A stretch of 55,173 nucleotides of DNA from Streptomyces rochei (GTDB taxonomy: Bacteria > Actinomycetota > Actinomycetes > Streptomycetales > Streptomycetaceae). The position numbers and the translations under genes were made by a program. Of the stretch, positions 46,102 through 53,407 are shown piece after piece (position 1 is the stretch's first letter; every line of letters starts with the position of its first letter). The stretch is from positions 1-55,173 of the forward strand of contig MUMD01000067.1 in the NCBI GenBank assembly GCA_002155895.1. Reading direction: 5' to 3'. Under the pieces are notes generated by a model, which did not search any database, was not told where the DNA came from, and saw only the letters and a list, made by a program, of their open reading frames with translations.

Positions 46102-46650
46102 ATGGCTCAGGGCAGGGCGGCGAAGCGGCCGGACGCCGTGGCGGGGATCGTCGAGGACTGGGCCCGGGAGCGGCCCGAGCTGGACACGTCGCCCTTGGAG
46201 GTGCTGGCCCGGCTGCACCGGTCGTACCTGCAGTACCAGTCGCGGATGACCTCGGGGCTGGACGAGCACGGACTGTCCGTCGCCGGCTTCGACGTGCTCA
46301 CCGCGCTGCGCCGGGCCGGCGCCCCGTACCGGCTGACCGCCGGGCAGCTCGCGGACTCCGGGCTGGTCTCCTCCGCCGGGGTGACCCTGCGTCTGGACCG
46401 GCTGGAGAAGGACGGCCTGCTGGTGCGCGAGCGCGACGCCGCCGACCGGCGCGTGGTGTACTCGCGGCTCACCGAGGCCGGACTGGCGAAGGTGGACGAG
46501 GTGTTCGCCGAGCACCTGGAGAACGAACGGCGGATGCTCGGCGGGCTCTCGCCCGCCGAGCGCCGTCAGCTGGGCCGGCTGCTGTCGAAGCTGGAGCGTT
46601 CCATCGTGGACTCCGACGACATCCCCGCTCAGCGTGCCGAGACCGGCTGA
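46102..46650 (+). CDS. MarR-family transcriptional regulator
   Basis: 182 residues from the ATG at 46102, with GAGGGGAAG upstream. Winged helix-turn-helix of the MarR type: GLSVAGFDVLTALRRAGAPY, LTAGQLADSGLVSSAGVTLR (recognition part), DRLEKDGLLVRERDAADRRV (wing with the conserved DxR) and YSRLTEAGLAKVDEVFAEHL. MarR proteins are often repressors released by phenolic ligands. The gene runs into the 3' end of the Rieske oxygenase gene with a 22-bp tail-to-tail overlap, so it is the natural regulator of that operon, although its operator near the operon promoter would be outside the window. Confidence 0.92.
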   Translation: MAQGRAAKRPDAVAGIVEDWARERPELDTSPLEVLARLHRSYLQYQSRMTSGLDEHGLSVAGFDVLTALRRAGAPYRLTAGQLADSGLVSSAGVTLRLDRLEKDGLLVRERDAADRRVVYSRLTEAGLAKVDEVFAEHLENERRMLGGLSPAERRQLGRLLSKLERSIVDSDDIPAQRAETG

Positions 46651-47657
46651 GCCTTCGACTGCCGTCCCGCCTGCGCCTGGTAGAGGCGGCGCAGGCGGAC
46701 CACGCCCAGGTCGTGCTGGTAGAGGTTCTCCCGCTGGTCGGCGTCGGCGGGCATGCTCTCCAGGACGACGCGGTCCTGCTCCAGCACCTCCCAGTGGCGG
46801 GCCTCGATGAGGGTCTTGTACAGGAACCGCCAGGTGTCGCGCTGCCAGTCGCTCACCTTGCGGTAGCGCCAGAAGAAGACGCCGGTGCGGCCCGCGTCCA
46901 CCGGGCAGGCCATGCCGACGATGCCGAAGGGGCCGCCGGGGCCCGCCGACGGCGGGTAGGGGATGGACAGGTCCACCCAGTCCACACCCGTGTGGCACAG
47001 CTCCACCCAGTCGAAGTTGACGCCCCGCTGGTCGGTCTTCTCGAAGAAGTAGCCCCGCTCGGTCTCCCGGATGCGGAACTTGGCGGACGTGTCACCGGCG
47101 AACATGGTGTGCGACTCGGAGTGCAGGAAGGCGCCGTGCATCGGGTCGAGCAGGTTCTCCATGGCGAACCGCCACGGCACGTCCCACTCGGCGTAGCAGA
47201 GGAAGGCGGAGATCTCCTCGTCGGCCAGCGGTTCGGGGAGGGTCAGCTCCACCGGCTCCGGGTGCTCCTCGTCGCCGAAGTAGGCGAGGATCGCGCCGCC
47301 GACCTCGCGCACGGGCAGCGAGGTGACGAGGGTCTTGCCCTCCAGGTTGCAGCCCGGCAGGCCCGGGACGGAGGTGACCGTGCCGGCGCCGTCGACCTCG
47401 ACCCCGTGGTACCAGCAGGCCACCCGGTCGCCCAGGTGCTTGCCGAGGGACAGGGGCGCCCCGCGGTGGGGGCAGCGGTCGGCGAGCATGGACAGGGCGC
47501 CGTCGGACTTGCGGAAGAGCAGCCAGTTCTCGCCGAGGGCGGTCACCCGGCGCATGCCGCCGGGCTCGACGAACCGGGAGGGCACGACGGGGTGCCACTG
47601 GTTGCGCAGGCCGTGGGCGTAGATGTGGTCGGCGCTGTCGCGGGTGGAGAGGGTCAT
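46629..47657 (-). CDS. Rieske non-haem iron oxygenase, alpha subunit
   Basis: 342 residues. The Rieske centre is CPH (Cys62, His64) and CWYH (Cys81, His84), separated by 16 residues. The mononuclear iron site is in ENLLDPMHGAFLHSES: Asp171 bridging, His174 and His179. The length and the lack of a beta-subunit gene fit the VanA/phthalate-dioxygenase-like class, which hydroxylates or O-demethylates aromatic acids with a separate reductase. That reductase is encoded two genes upstream. The gene is last in a leftward operon, one base after the stop of the small protein, and overlaps the end of the MarR gene by 22 bp. The substrate is unknown. Confidence 0.93.
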   Translation of the reverse strand: MTLSTRDSADHIYAHGLRNQWHPVVPSRFVEPGGMRRVTALGENWLLFRKSDGALSMLADRCPHRGAPLSLGKHLGDRVACWYHGVEVDGAGTVTSVPGLPGCNLEGKTLVTSLPVREVGGAILAYFGDEEHPEPVELTLPEPLADEEISAFLCYAEWDVPWRFAMENLLDPMHGAFLHSESHTMFAGDTSAKFRIRETERGYFFEKTDQRGVNFDWVELCHTGVDWVDLSIPYPPSAGPGGPFGIVGMACPVDAGRTGVFFWRYRKVSDWQRDTWRFLYKTLIEARHWEVLEQDRVVLESMPADADQRENLYQHDLGVVRLRRLYQAQAGRQSKAQPVSAR

Positions 47658-47658
47658 G

Positions 47659-47886
47659 TCAGGCTCCCAGGCGGTGCATCTCGGCGCGGAAGGACTCCTC
47701 GGTCCAGGGTTCGCCCGTGGGCGTGCGCAGCTGGCGGGAGTTGAGGCCGTCGATCACGTCGGACAGTTCGTGACCGTCCTTGGTGAAGATGTCCTCGAGG
47801 GTGCGCGCGAGCTTGGTCTCGTACGGGGTGGGCTCGTGGTCGCGGGTCTGGTGGGGGTCCAGGTAGGGCCAGGTGGTCTCGGGCAC
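47659..47886 (-). CDS. Small protein with recombinase-like helix-turn-helix
   Basis: 75 residues from a GTG at 47886, with GGAGA six bases upstream. The C-terminal half (LSDVIDGLNSRQLRTPTGEP, then WTEESFRAEMHRLGA) closely resembles the helix-turn-helix of the 'Recombinase' domain of large serine recombinases, where LN..G..TP.G..W...... is a hallmark. The first half is acidic and Tyr/Pro-rich. There is no catalytic recombinase domain. It sits between the reductase and Rieske genes with gaps of 18 bp and 1 bp, so it is made with them. It might bind DNA or the oxygenase, and its purpose in a catabolic operon is unknown to me. Confidence 0.75.
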   Translation of the reverse strand: MPETTWPYLDPHQTRDHEPTPYETKLARTLEDIFTKDGHELSDVIDGLNSRQLRTPTGEPWTEESFRAEMHRLGA

Positions 47887-47904
47887 GGCGTTCTCCGTAG
47901 GTGG

Positions 47905-48855
47905 TCAGAGGTTCAGGACGAGGCGGTCCGAGGCGCAGCGCGAGACGCAGATCATCATCGTCTCGCCGGTGGCGCGTTCGGCGTCGCTGAGCAGGAAGTC
48001 GCGGTGGTCGGGGGTGCCGGCCAGGACGCGGGTCTCGCAGGAGCCGCAGATGCCGTCGCGGCAGGAGGAGGTGACGGCGAGGCCCGCGTTCTCGGCGGCC
48101 TCCAGGATGGAGGTGCCGGGGCCGACGTTCAGGGTGACGCCGGACGCGCGGCACTCCACCTCGAAGGCGCTGTCGTCGCCGTCGTCGCGCGCCACGGCCG
48201 GAGCGGCGAACCGCTCGGTGCGCAGCCGTCCTTCCGGTGCCACCGCCTCGACGGCCTTCAGCAGCGGCTCCGGGCCGCAGCAGTAGACCAGCGCGTCGTC
48301 CGGCAGGTCCGCGAGGACGCCCGCCACGTCGATGTGCCCCCGCTCGTCCTGCGGGACCAGGGTCACCTCGCCCCCGCCGAGCGCGGCGAGTTCGCCGCCG
48401 AAGGCCATCGAGGCGCGCGTACGGCCGCCGTGGACCAGCCGGTAGGGGATGCCGTCCCGTGCGGCGCGGCGGGCCATGGGCAGGATCGGCGTGATGCCGA
48501 TGCCGCCGGCGATGAAGAGGTAGGAGGCGGCCGGTTCGAGGGCGAAGTGGTTGCGCGGCCCGGCCACCCGCACCGTCTGGCCGGGCCGCACCTTGGTGTG
48601 CACGTGGCGGGAACCGCCGCGTGACGCGGGCTCGTTGAGGATGCCGAGCCGGTAGACGCCCGTCTCCTCCGGGTCGCCGCACAGGCTGTACTGGCGGACG
48701 TGGCCGCCCGCGTGCAGGTCCAGGTGGGCGCCCGGGGTCCAGGCGGGCAGGGGCTTGCCGTCCGGGTGGACCAGTTCGACGGAGAGGACGCCGTCGGCCT
48801 CCCAGGTGGTGCGGTGGACGAGGAGGTCCAGTTCCTGCTCTTCGGTGGTGCTCAT
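47905..48855 (-). CDS. Oxygenase reductase (FNR-type with plant-type 2Fe-2S)
   Basis: 316 residues. Class IA reductase of VanB/phthalate-dioxygenase-reductase type. The flavin barrel has RQYSLCGDPEETGVYRLGIL (about 54-73), the NAD domain FIAGGIGITPILPMARRA and VYCCGPEPLLKAVEAV, and the C-terminal ferredoxin domain SSCRDGICGSCETRVLAG with a fourth Cys in MMICVSRC. It passes electrons from NAD(P)H to the Rieske oxygenase encoded two genes downstream. The operon therefore contains a complete two-component oxygenase. Reductase and oxygenase genes are separated only by the small recombinase-HTH protein. Confidence 0.93.
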   Translation of the reverse strand: MSTTEEQELDLLVHRTTWEADGVLSVELVHPDGKPLPAWTPGAHLDLHAGGHVRQYSLCGDPEETGVYRLGILNEPASRGGSRHVHTKVRPGQTVRVAGPRNHFALEPAASYLFIAGGIGITPILPMARRAARDGIPYRLVHGGRTRASMAFGGELAALGGGEVTLVPQDERGHIDVAGVLADLPDDALVYCCGPEPLLKAVEAVAPEGRLRTERFAAPAVARDDGDDSAFEVECRASGVTLNVGPGTSILEAAENAGLAVTSSCRDGICGSCETRVLAGTPDHRDFLLSDAERATGETMMICVSRCASDRLVLNL

Positions 48856-48869
48856 GGCTGCGGGCCTCC

Positions 48870-50501
48870 CTACCGGGTGGGGATCTTGACGGGCGGGGTG
48901 AACGGGTTCCTCATCGGGCCGAGCGCGGCCAGGTCGACCTCGACGAGGGTCGGCCCGTCGGAGGCGACGGCCGCGTCGATCACCTTCGCGGCCTCGCTCG
49001 CGTCGCCGACCCGCGCGTACGGCAGGGAGCAGGCGGCGGCGAGCCGGGCGAAGTCGGGGGTGAACAGGTCGACGCCGGAGCGGCGTTCGGTGTAGGTGGC
49101 CTGCATGTTGCGGAGCACTCCGTAGCCGCCGTCGTTGAAGACGATCAGCGTCAGGCGGGGCCGTTCCTGGGCGAGGGTGAGCAGTTCGCCGAGGTGGACG
49201 GCGAGTCCGCCGTCCCCGGCGATGACCACGGTGGGCTCGTCGGGGCGGGCGAGGGCGGCGCCGATGCCCATGGCGAGGCCCTGGCCGATGCCGCCGCCGC
49301 GGGGGAAGACGTTGGCCCGCGGGTCGTGGATCGGCAGGAGGCGGTTGCCCCAGGCGGACGAGGGGATGGTGACGTCCCGGGCGACGACGGCGCCGCGCGG
49401 CAGGGCGGCGGCGAGGGCGTCGCAGATCGCCGCCTGGGGGCCGATGCCGTCGTGCAGCGCGGCCCGCACCTCCTCGCGCACCCGCCGGACCCGGTCGGTC
49501 CAGTCCGCGTCGGCCCGTACGGCGGCCTCGGTGAGCGGTGGCAGGACCGCCCCCGCGTCGCCGTGGAGGGCGTGCCGGGCCGGGTAGACCCGGCCGAGGG
49601 CGGCGGCGTCGACGTCGATCTGGATGTGCGCCTCGGGGAGCCTCAGCCCGTAGTCGGCGGTCTCGTTGGAGCGGAAGTGGGTGCCGACGGTGACGAGGAC
49701 GTCCGCGTCGGCGAGCAGGGCGCGGGCGGCGGGGGTGGTGGCGAAGTTGCCGACGACCTGCTCGTGGTCCTCGGGGACGGAGCCTCGGCCGGAGTTGGAG
49801 GTGAGCAGCCCGGCGCCGGTCGTCTCCAGCAGGGCGAGGAGCTGGTCGCGGGCGGTGGTGGCGCCGCCGCCGGCCCAGATCAGCGGGCGTCGGGCGGAGG
49901 CGAGCAGGTCGCGTGCGCCGGCCAGCGCGGAGGCGTCCGGCACCGGGGCCCCGGAGGCGGGCGCGCTCTCGCCGTCGTCCTCCTGGACCGCGTACTGGAG
50001 GTCGATCGGCCACTCCACGCTCGCGGGTCCGCCCGGCGCGGCGAGCGCGGCGGCGGACGCCTCGCGCAGGACGCGGCCGGCGTCCCGGGCGGAGGTGACG
50101 GTCGCGGCGTACGTGGAGACCGCGGCGAGCATGCCGAGCTGGTCCTTGGTCTCGTGGATGAAGCCGCGTCCGCTGCCGAGGTGGGCCGACTCGACCTGCC
50201 CGGTGATGTGCAGCACCGCCGTCCCGGACGACAGGGCCTCGATCAGGGAACCGGCCGCGTTGCCCGCGCCGGTGCCGGTCGAGGTGAGCGCGCAGCCGAT
50301 GGAGCCGCGGGCCCGGCCGTGGGCGTCGGCGGCGTTGACGGCGCTCGCCTCGTGCCGCACCGGCACGAACCGCAGCTCCGGGTCGGCCTCGACGGCCTCC
50401 ACCAGCGGCAGGTTGTGCACGGACACGATGCCGAAGACGGTGTCCACGCCGAGGGACTTGAGGTGGGCGGCGAGGAGTCCGCCACCGTTGTCATGACGCA
50501 T
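48870..50501 (-). CDS. Thiamine-diphosphate enzyme (decarboxylase / acetolactate-synthase-like)
   Basis: 543 residues with GAGGAG upstream of the ATG. Three-domain ThDP fold: the N-terminal Pyr domain has PVRHEASAVNAADAHGRARG with the catalytic Glu51, the middle domain starts at LLASARRPLIWAGGGATTAR, and the C-terminal PP domain has VVIAGDGGLAVHLGELLTLA followed by IVFNDGGYGVLRNMQ (GDG...N Mg/ThDP motif). No FAD-binding signature of true acetolactate synthase is evident, so a benzoylformate-decarboxylase-like or carboligase activity on a 2-oxo acid is more likely. The operon context suggests a 2-oxo acid intermediate of aromatic breakdown. The exact reaction cannot be stated. Confidence 0.85.
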   Translation of the reverse strand: MRHDNGGGLLAAHLKSLGVDTVFGIVSVHNLPLVEAVEADPELRFVPVRHEASAVNAADAHGRARGSIGCALTSTGTGAGNAAGSLIEALSSGTAVLHITGQVESAHLGSGRGFIHETKDQLGMLAAVSTYAATVTSARDAGRVLREASAAALAAPGGPASVEWPIDLQYAVQEDDGESAPASGAPVPDASALAGARDLLASARRPLIWAGGGATTARDQLLALLETTGAGLLTSNSGRGSVPEDHEQVVGNFATTPAARALLADADVLVTVGTHFRSNETADYGLRLPEAHIQIDVDAAALGRVYPARHALHGDAGAVLPPLTEAAVRADADWTDRVRRVREEVRAALHDGIGPQAAICDALAAALPRGAVVARDVTIPSSAWGNRLLPIHDPRANVFPRGGGIGQGLAMGIGAALARPDEPTVVIAGDGGLAVHLGELLTLAQERPRLTLIVFNDGGYGVLRNMQATYTERRSGVDLFTPDFARLAAACSLPYARVGDASEAAKVIDAAVASDGPTLVEVDLAALGPMRNPFTPPVKIPTR

Positions 50502-50510
50502 GCGTACTCC

Positions 50511-51302
50511 TCAGAGGATGCCGCGGCCGACTCCGCCGCAGACGTCGATGCTGGTTCCGGTGATGTACGAGGCGCGCGGGGAGAGCAGCGAGACGATCGC
50601 GTAGGCGACCTCCTCGGCGCGGCCGAGCCGCCCCAGCGCGATGCCTCGGTCGGCGGCGATCTCCGCCTGCCACTCCTCGTAGGTGAGCCCGCTGTCCGCC
50701 GCCGCGTGGCGGCGGGTCCACTGGCCGGTGTCGACCAGGCCGAGGCAGACGGAGTTGACGCGGATGCCCTCGGGGGCGAGTTCGCGGGCCAGGGAGGTGG
50801 AGAGGTTGAGGATGCCGGCGCGGGCGGCGCTCGTCGTGATCAGCCGGGTCTCCGGCTGCTTGGCCAGGACGGCGTTGACGTTGACGACCGCGGCGGCGTC
50901 GGAGGCGCGGAGGCGGGCGCGGGCGGCGGCCAGGGGGTGGAGGACGCCCGCGAACTTCAGTTCCAGCTCGTCGCGCCAGTCCTCCTCGACCGTCTCGTCG
51001 AGGGACTTCATCCGCGACTGGCCCGCGTTGTTGACGAGCCCGTCCAGGCGTCCTCCGAGACGGTCGGCGGCGCGCTCGGTGAACTCCCGTACGGCGTCGG
51101 CGTCCCGGACGTCGCAGACGCCCGTGTACAGCCGGTCGGTACCGGCGCCGAGGCCGGCCGCGGCCTCGGCGAGCCGGTCGGCGTCGCGCCCGCAGGTCGC
51201 GACCCGGGCGCCTTCCGCGAGCAGGGCGCGGACCGTGGCCAGGCCGACGCCGGAGCTGCCGCCGGTGACCAGGACGGTGCGGTCGGCGAGGCCGAGATCC
51301 AT
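50511..51302 (-). CDS. SDR-family protein lacking the catalytic Ser-Tyr-Lys
   Basis: 263 residues with a good Rossmann start (VTGGSSGVG, 12-20) and VNNAG (90-94), so NAD(P) binding looks intact. At the catalytic positions the residues differ from classical SDRs: Lys116 instead of Asn, NVNAVL (Asn143/Ala144) instead of the catalytic Ser, and TTSAAR (Thr157, Arg161) instead of YxxxK. The neighbouring SDR has all four. The C-terminus (SYITGTSIDVCGGVGRGIL) is normal, and there is no frameshift or truncation. It is either a non-redox or structural partner or an enzyme with changed chemistry. It lies between the ThDP enzyme and the second SDR with gaps of 9 and 29 bp. Confidence 0.86.
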   Translation of the reverse strand: MDLGLADRTVLVTGGSSGVGLATVRALLAEGARVATCGRDADRLAEAAAGLGAGTDRLYTGVCDVRDADAVREFTERAADRLGGRLDGLVNNAGQSRMKSLDETVEEDWRDELELKFAGVLHPLAAARARLRASDAAAVVNVNAVLAKQPETRLITTSAARAGILNLSTSLARELAPEGIRVNSVCLGLVDTGQWTRRHAAADSGLTYEEWQAEIAADRGIALGRLGRAEEVAYAIVSLLSPRASYITGTSIDVCGGVGRGIL

Positions 51303-51331
51303 GGGTACTCCTAGACGCTGGGGAGGGTGGT

Positions 51332-52084
51332 TCAGTGCATGGTGAAGCCGCCGTTGACGGCGATCACCTGTCCGGTCAGGTAGCGGGACTCCTCGCCCAG
51401 CAGGTAGGAGACGAGCCCCACCAGGTCGTCGGGCCGCTGAGGCCGGGAGACCGCGCGGTTCGCCGCGTACAGGGCGTGCCGTTCGGCCGGTACGGTCGCG
51501 GTCGCCTCGACCTCGGTGAGGCCCGGCGCCACCGCGTTGACGGTGATGCCGCGCTCCCCCAGCTCGCGGGCCATGGCCCGGGTCAGGGCGATGACGGCGC
51601 CCTTGGAGGCGATGTAGTGGGCGAGGCGCGGGGAGCCGTAGAGGGCCGCGTCGGAGGCGATGTTGACGATCCGTCCGGGGCCGGCCATCAGGGGCAGCAG
51701 ATGCTTGGCGACGAGCCAGGGGCCGCGCGCGTTGACGGTCATCAGCCGGTCCCAGGTCTCGACGTCGATGTCCTGGAACTCCCGGCCGCCCACGCCGTTG
51801 GCGAGGGCCGCGTTGTTGACCAGCGCGTACACCGGGCCGGCGACGGCGACACGGGCGGCCAGCGCCTCGACGGAGTGCGGGTCGGCGACGTCCAGGGGCA
51901 CGAACTGCGCGGCACCGCCCGCCTCGCGGATCGCCGCCGCCGTGCGGGAGCCCCACTCCTCGTTCAGCTCGGCGACGACGACCCGGTACCCGTCGTCCGC
52001 CGCCCGGCGGGCCATGGCCTCCCCCAGGCCACGGCCCGCGCCGGTCACGACGACCGTGCGGCGCCCGGTCGCCGGGTCAGTCAC
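51332..52084 (-). CDS. Short-chain dehydrogenase (classical SDR)
   Basis: 250 residues from a GTG at 52084, overlapping the cupin stop by eight bases. TGAGRGLG (14-21) binds NAD(P), NNAA (90-93) follows, and the full catalytic tetrad is present: Asn118, Ser144 in NIASDAALYG, Tyr157 and Lys161 in YIASK. The C-terminus YLTGQVIAVNGGFTMH is standard. It probably oxidises a dihydrodiol or alcohol intermediate of the pathway, such as a cis-diol produced by the Rieske oxygenase. Substrate specificity cannot be read from sequence. Confidence 0.92.
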   Translation of the reverse strand: MTDPATGRRTVVVTGAGRGLGEAMARRAADDGYRVVVAELNEEWGSRTAAAIREAGGAAQFVPLDVADPHSVEALAARVAVAGPVYALVNNAALANGVGGREFQDIDVETWDRLMTVNARGPWLVAKHLLPLMAGPGRIVNIASDAALYGSPRLAHYIASKGAVIALTRAMARELGERGITVNAVAPGLTEVEATATVPAERHALYAANRAVSRPQRPDDLVGLVSYLLGEESRYLTGQVIAVNGGFTMH

Positions 52085-52598
52085 GGGTGACGCCGTACAG
52101 CGGGGAGTACTCGGGGTACGTCGGCACCTGCGGCTTCTGCGTGCCGATGATCACGCAGAACAGGGCGTCGGTGTCGCCCTCGTTCTTCAGCGAGCGGGTC
52201 ACGCCGGCCGGCACGACGATCATGTCGCGGTAGCCGAGGGTGCGGTACTCGGTCTCGTCGGGGCCGCGGTGGATGCCGACGCGGACCCGGCCCTCCAGGA
52301 CGAAGAAGGCTTCCTCGACGTCGTGGTGGGTGTGGGCCGGGCCCTCGGCGCCGGGCGGCAGCAGCATGTTGGAGAAGGTGAAGCCGCCGGAGGGGAGGAT
52401 GCGGCCGTCGTCCTCGTGGTTGCCGGTGGCGCCGGAGCCGACGTAGCGGATCTGCGCCCGCTTGTACTGCGGGCCGGCCTTCTCCTGGAAGGAGAGGGTG
52501 CCCCAGTCCGGCTCGCGGGAGTCCTTGGTGGCGATCAGGGAGTCGGTGTACTTGGCGAGGTCCCCGCCGTTGTCGTACGCGGTGGTGGTCAGCGGCAT
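52077..52598 (-). CDS. Cupin-domain protein
   Basis: 173 residues from the ATG at 52598. One cupin barrel: motif 1 is GPAHTHHDVEEAFFVLEG, with a His-x-His-x4-Glu type metal triad, and motif 2 is GYRDMIVVPAGVTRSLKNEG, where the usual second His is replaced (AGVTRSL). Metal coordination may therefore be by three residues from motif 1 only. It could be an oxygenase, an isomerase or a binding protein. Five bases separate it from the hydrolase gene upstream, and it overlaps the SDR gene downstream. The N-terminal 60 residues (YDNGGDLAKYTDSLIATKDS; FQEKAGPQYKRAQIRYVGSG) precede the barrel. Confidence 0.87.
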   Translation of the reverse strand: MPLTTTAYDNGGDLAKYTDSLIATKDSREPDWGTLSFQEKAGPQYKRAQIRYVGSGATGNHEDDGRILPSGGFTFSNMLLPPGAEGPAHTHHDVEEAFFVLEGRVRVGIHRGPDETEYRTLGYRDMIVVPAGVTRSLKNEGDTDALFCVIIGTQKPQVPTYPEYSPLYGVTRD

Positions 52599-52603
52599 GG
52601 TGA

Positions 52604-53407
52604 TCAGCCCTTCGTGGTGCGGGGGTCGGTGACGATGTGCAGGTGGGAGAGCAGCCAGGCGTTGAAGCGCTCGGGCTGTTCCTGGTTGGCCAGGTGACCG
52701 GCGTCCTTGACGATCACGTAGGCGGTCCGGTGCAGACCGCCGGCCAGGACCTGTGAGGCTTCGGGGCCGGTGATCCGGTCCTTCTCCCCGCACAGGACGA
52801 GGGTGGGCGCGGCGACCCGGTGGAGTTCGCCGCGCAGGTCGGTGCGGGCCATCGACTCGGCCGCCGGCCGGTAGCCGGGCGGCCGGACCGAGTCGGCCAT
52901 GGTGTCGACGACCCGCCGCACCAGCTCGGGCGGCGCCCCCTCGGACAGCAGCCGGGGGCCGCGCTTCTCCGCGAAGGCACGCGCGCCGAGGCTCTCCAGC
53001 TCCGGGACCCGGGCGCGCATCGCGGCGGCCTTCTCCGGGCTCGTACCGGAGCCGGGGGTGGAGTCGGCGACGGTGAGGGAGGCGACGAGGTCCGGGTGCC
53101 GGGTGGCGAGCCGGAGCGCGATCACTCCGCCCCAGGAGACGCCGACCACGTGGGCGTCGGTGCCGCGGGCGCGGATGACCTCGGCGGCGGTGTCGGCGTA
53201 GTCGTCGAGGGTGAGGTCGTGGTCCGGGTCGGCGGACTTCGCGTAGCCGGGGGCGTCCCAGGCGACCATCCGGTGACCGGCGGCGAGTGCCCCGGTCTGC
53301 GGGGCGAAGGCGGCGGACGAGGAGCCGATGCCGTGCAGGCAGAGCACCAGCGGGCCGGCGTCGCCGTTCTCCTCCAGGTGCAGCCCGGCGGGGTCGTAGG
53401 CGGTCAC
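52604..53407 (-). CDS. Alpha/beta hydrolase (possible meta-cleavage product hydrolase)
   Basis: 267 residues from a GTG that overlaps the previous stop (GTGA). Alpha/beta hydrolase fold: LCLHGIGSSSAAF (oxyanion, about 23-35), nucleophile Ser91 in VGVSWGGVIAL, acid LVLCGEKDRITG and His in KDAGHLANQEQPERF. The size and the presence of an extradiol dioxygenase gene in the same operon suggest a carbon-carbon hydrolase acting on the ring-cleavage product (MhpC/BphD-like), although its GxSxG context differs from the usual SMGG. An ester or lactone hydrolase is the alternative. Confidence 0.9.
   Translation of the reverse strand: MTAYDPAGLHLEENGDAGPLVLCLHGIGSSSAAFAPQTGALAAGHRMVAWDAPGYAKSADPDHDLTLDDYADTAAEVIRARGTDAHVVGVSWGGVIALRLATRHPDLVASLTVADSTPGSGTSPEKAAAMRARVPELESLGARAFAEKRGPRLLSEGAPPELVRRVVDTMADSVRPPGYRPAAESMARTDLRGELHRVAAPTLVLCGEKDRITGPEASQVLAGGLHRTAYVIVKDAGHLANQEQPERFNAWLLSHLHIVTDPRTTKG

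Noticed and set aside
48870..50501. Acetolactate synthase for branched-chain amino-acid synthesis
   Set aside because: No small regulatory subunit or ilvC lies nearby, no clear FAD site is seen, and the gene is inside a catabolic operon; a 2-oxo acid decarboxylase or carboligase fits better.
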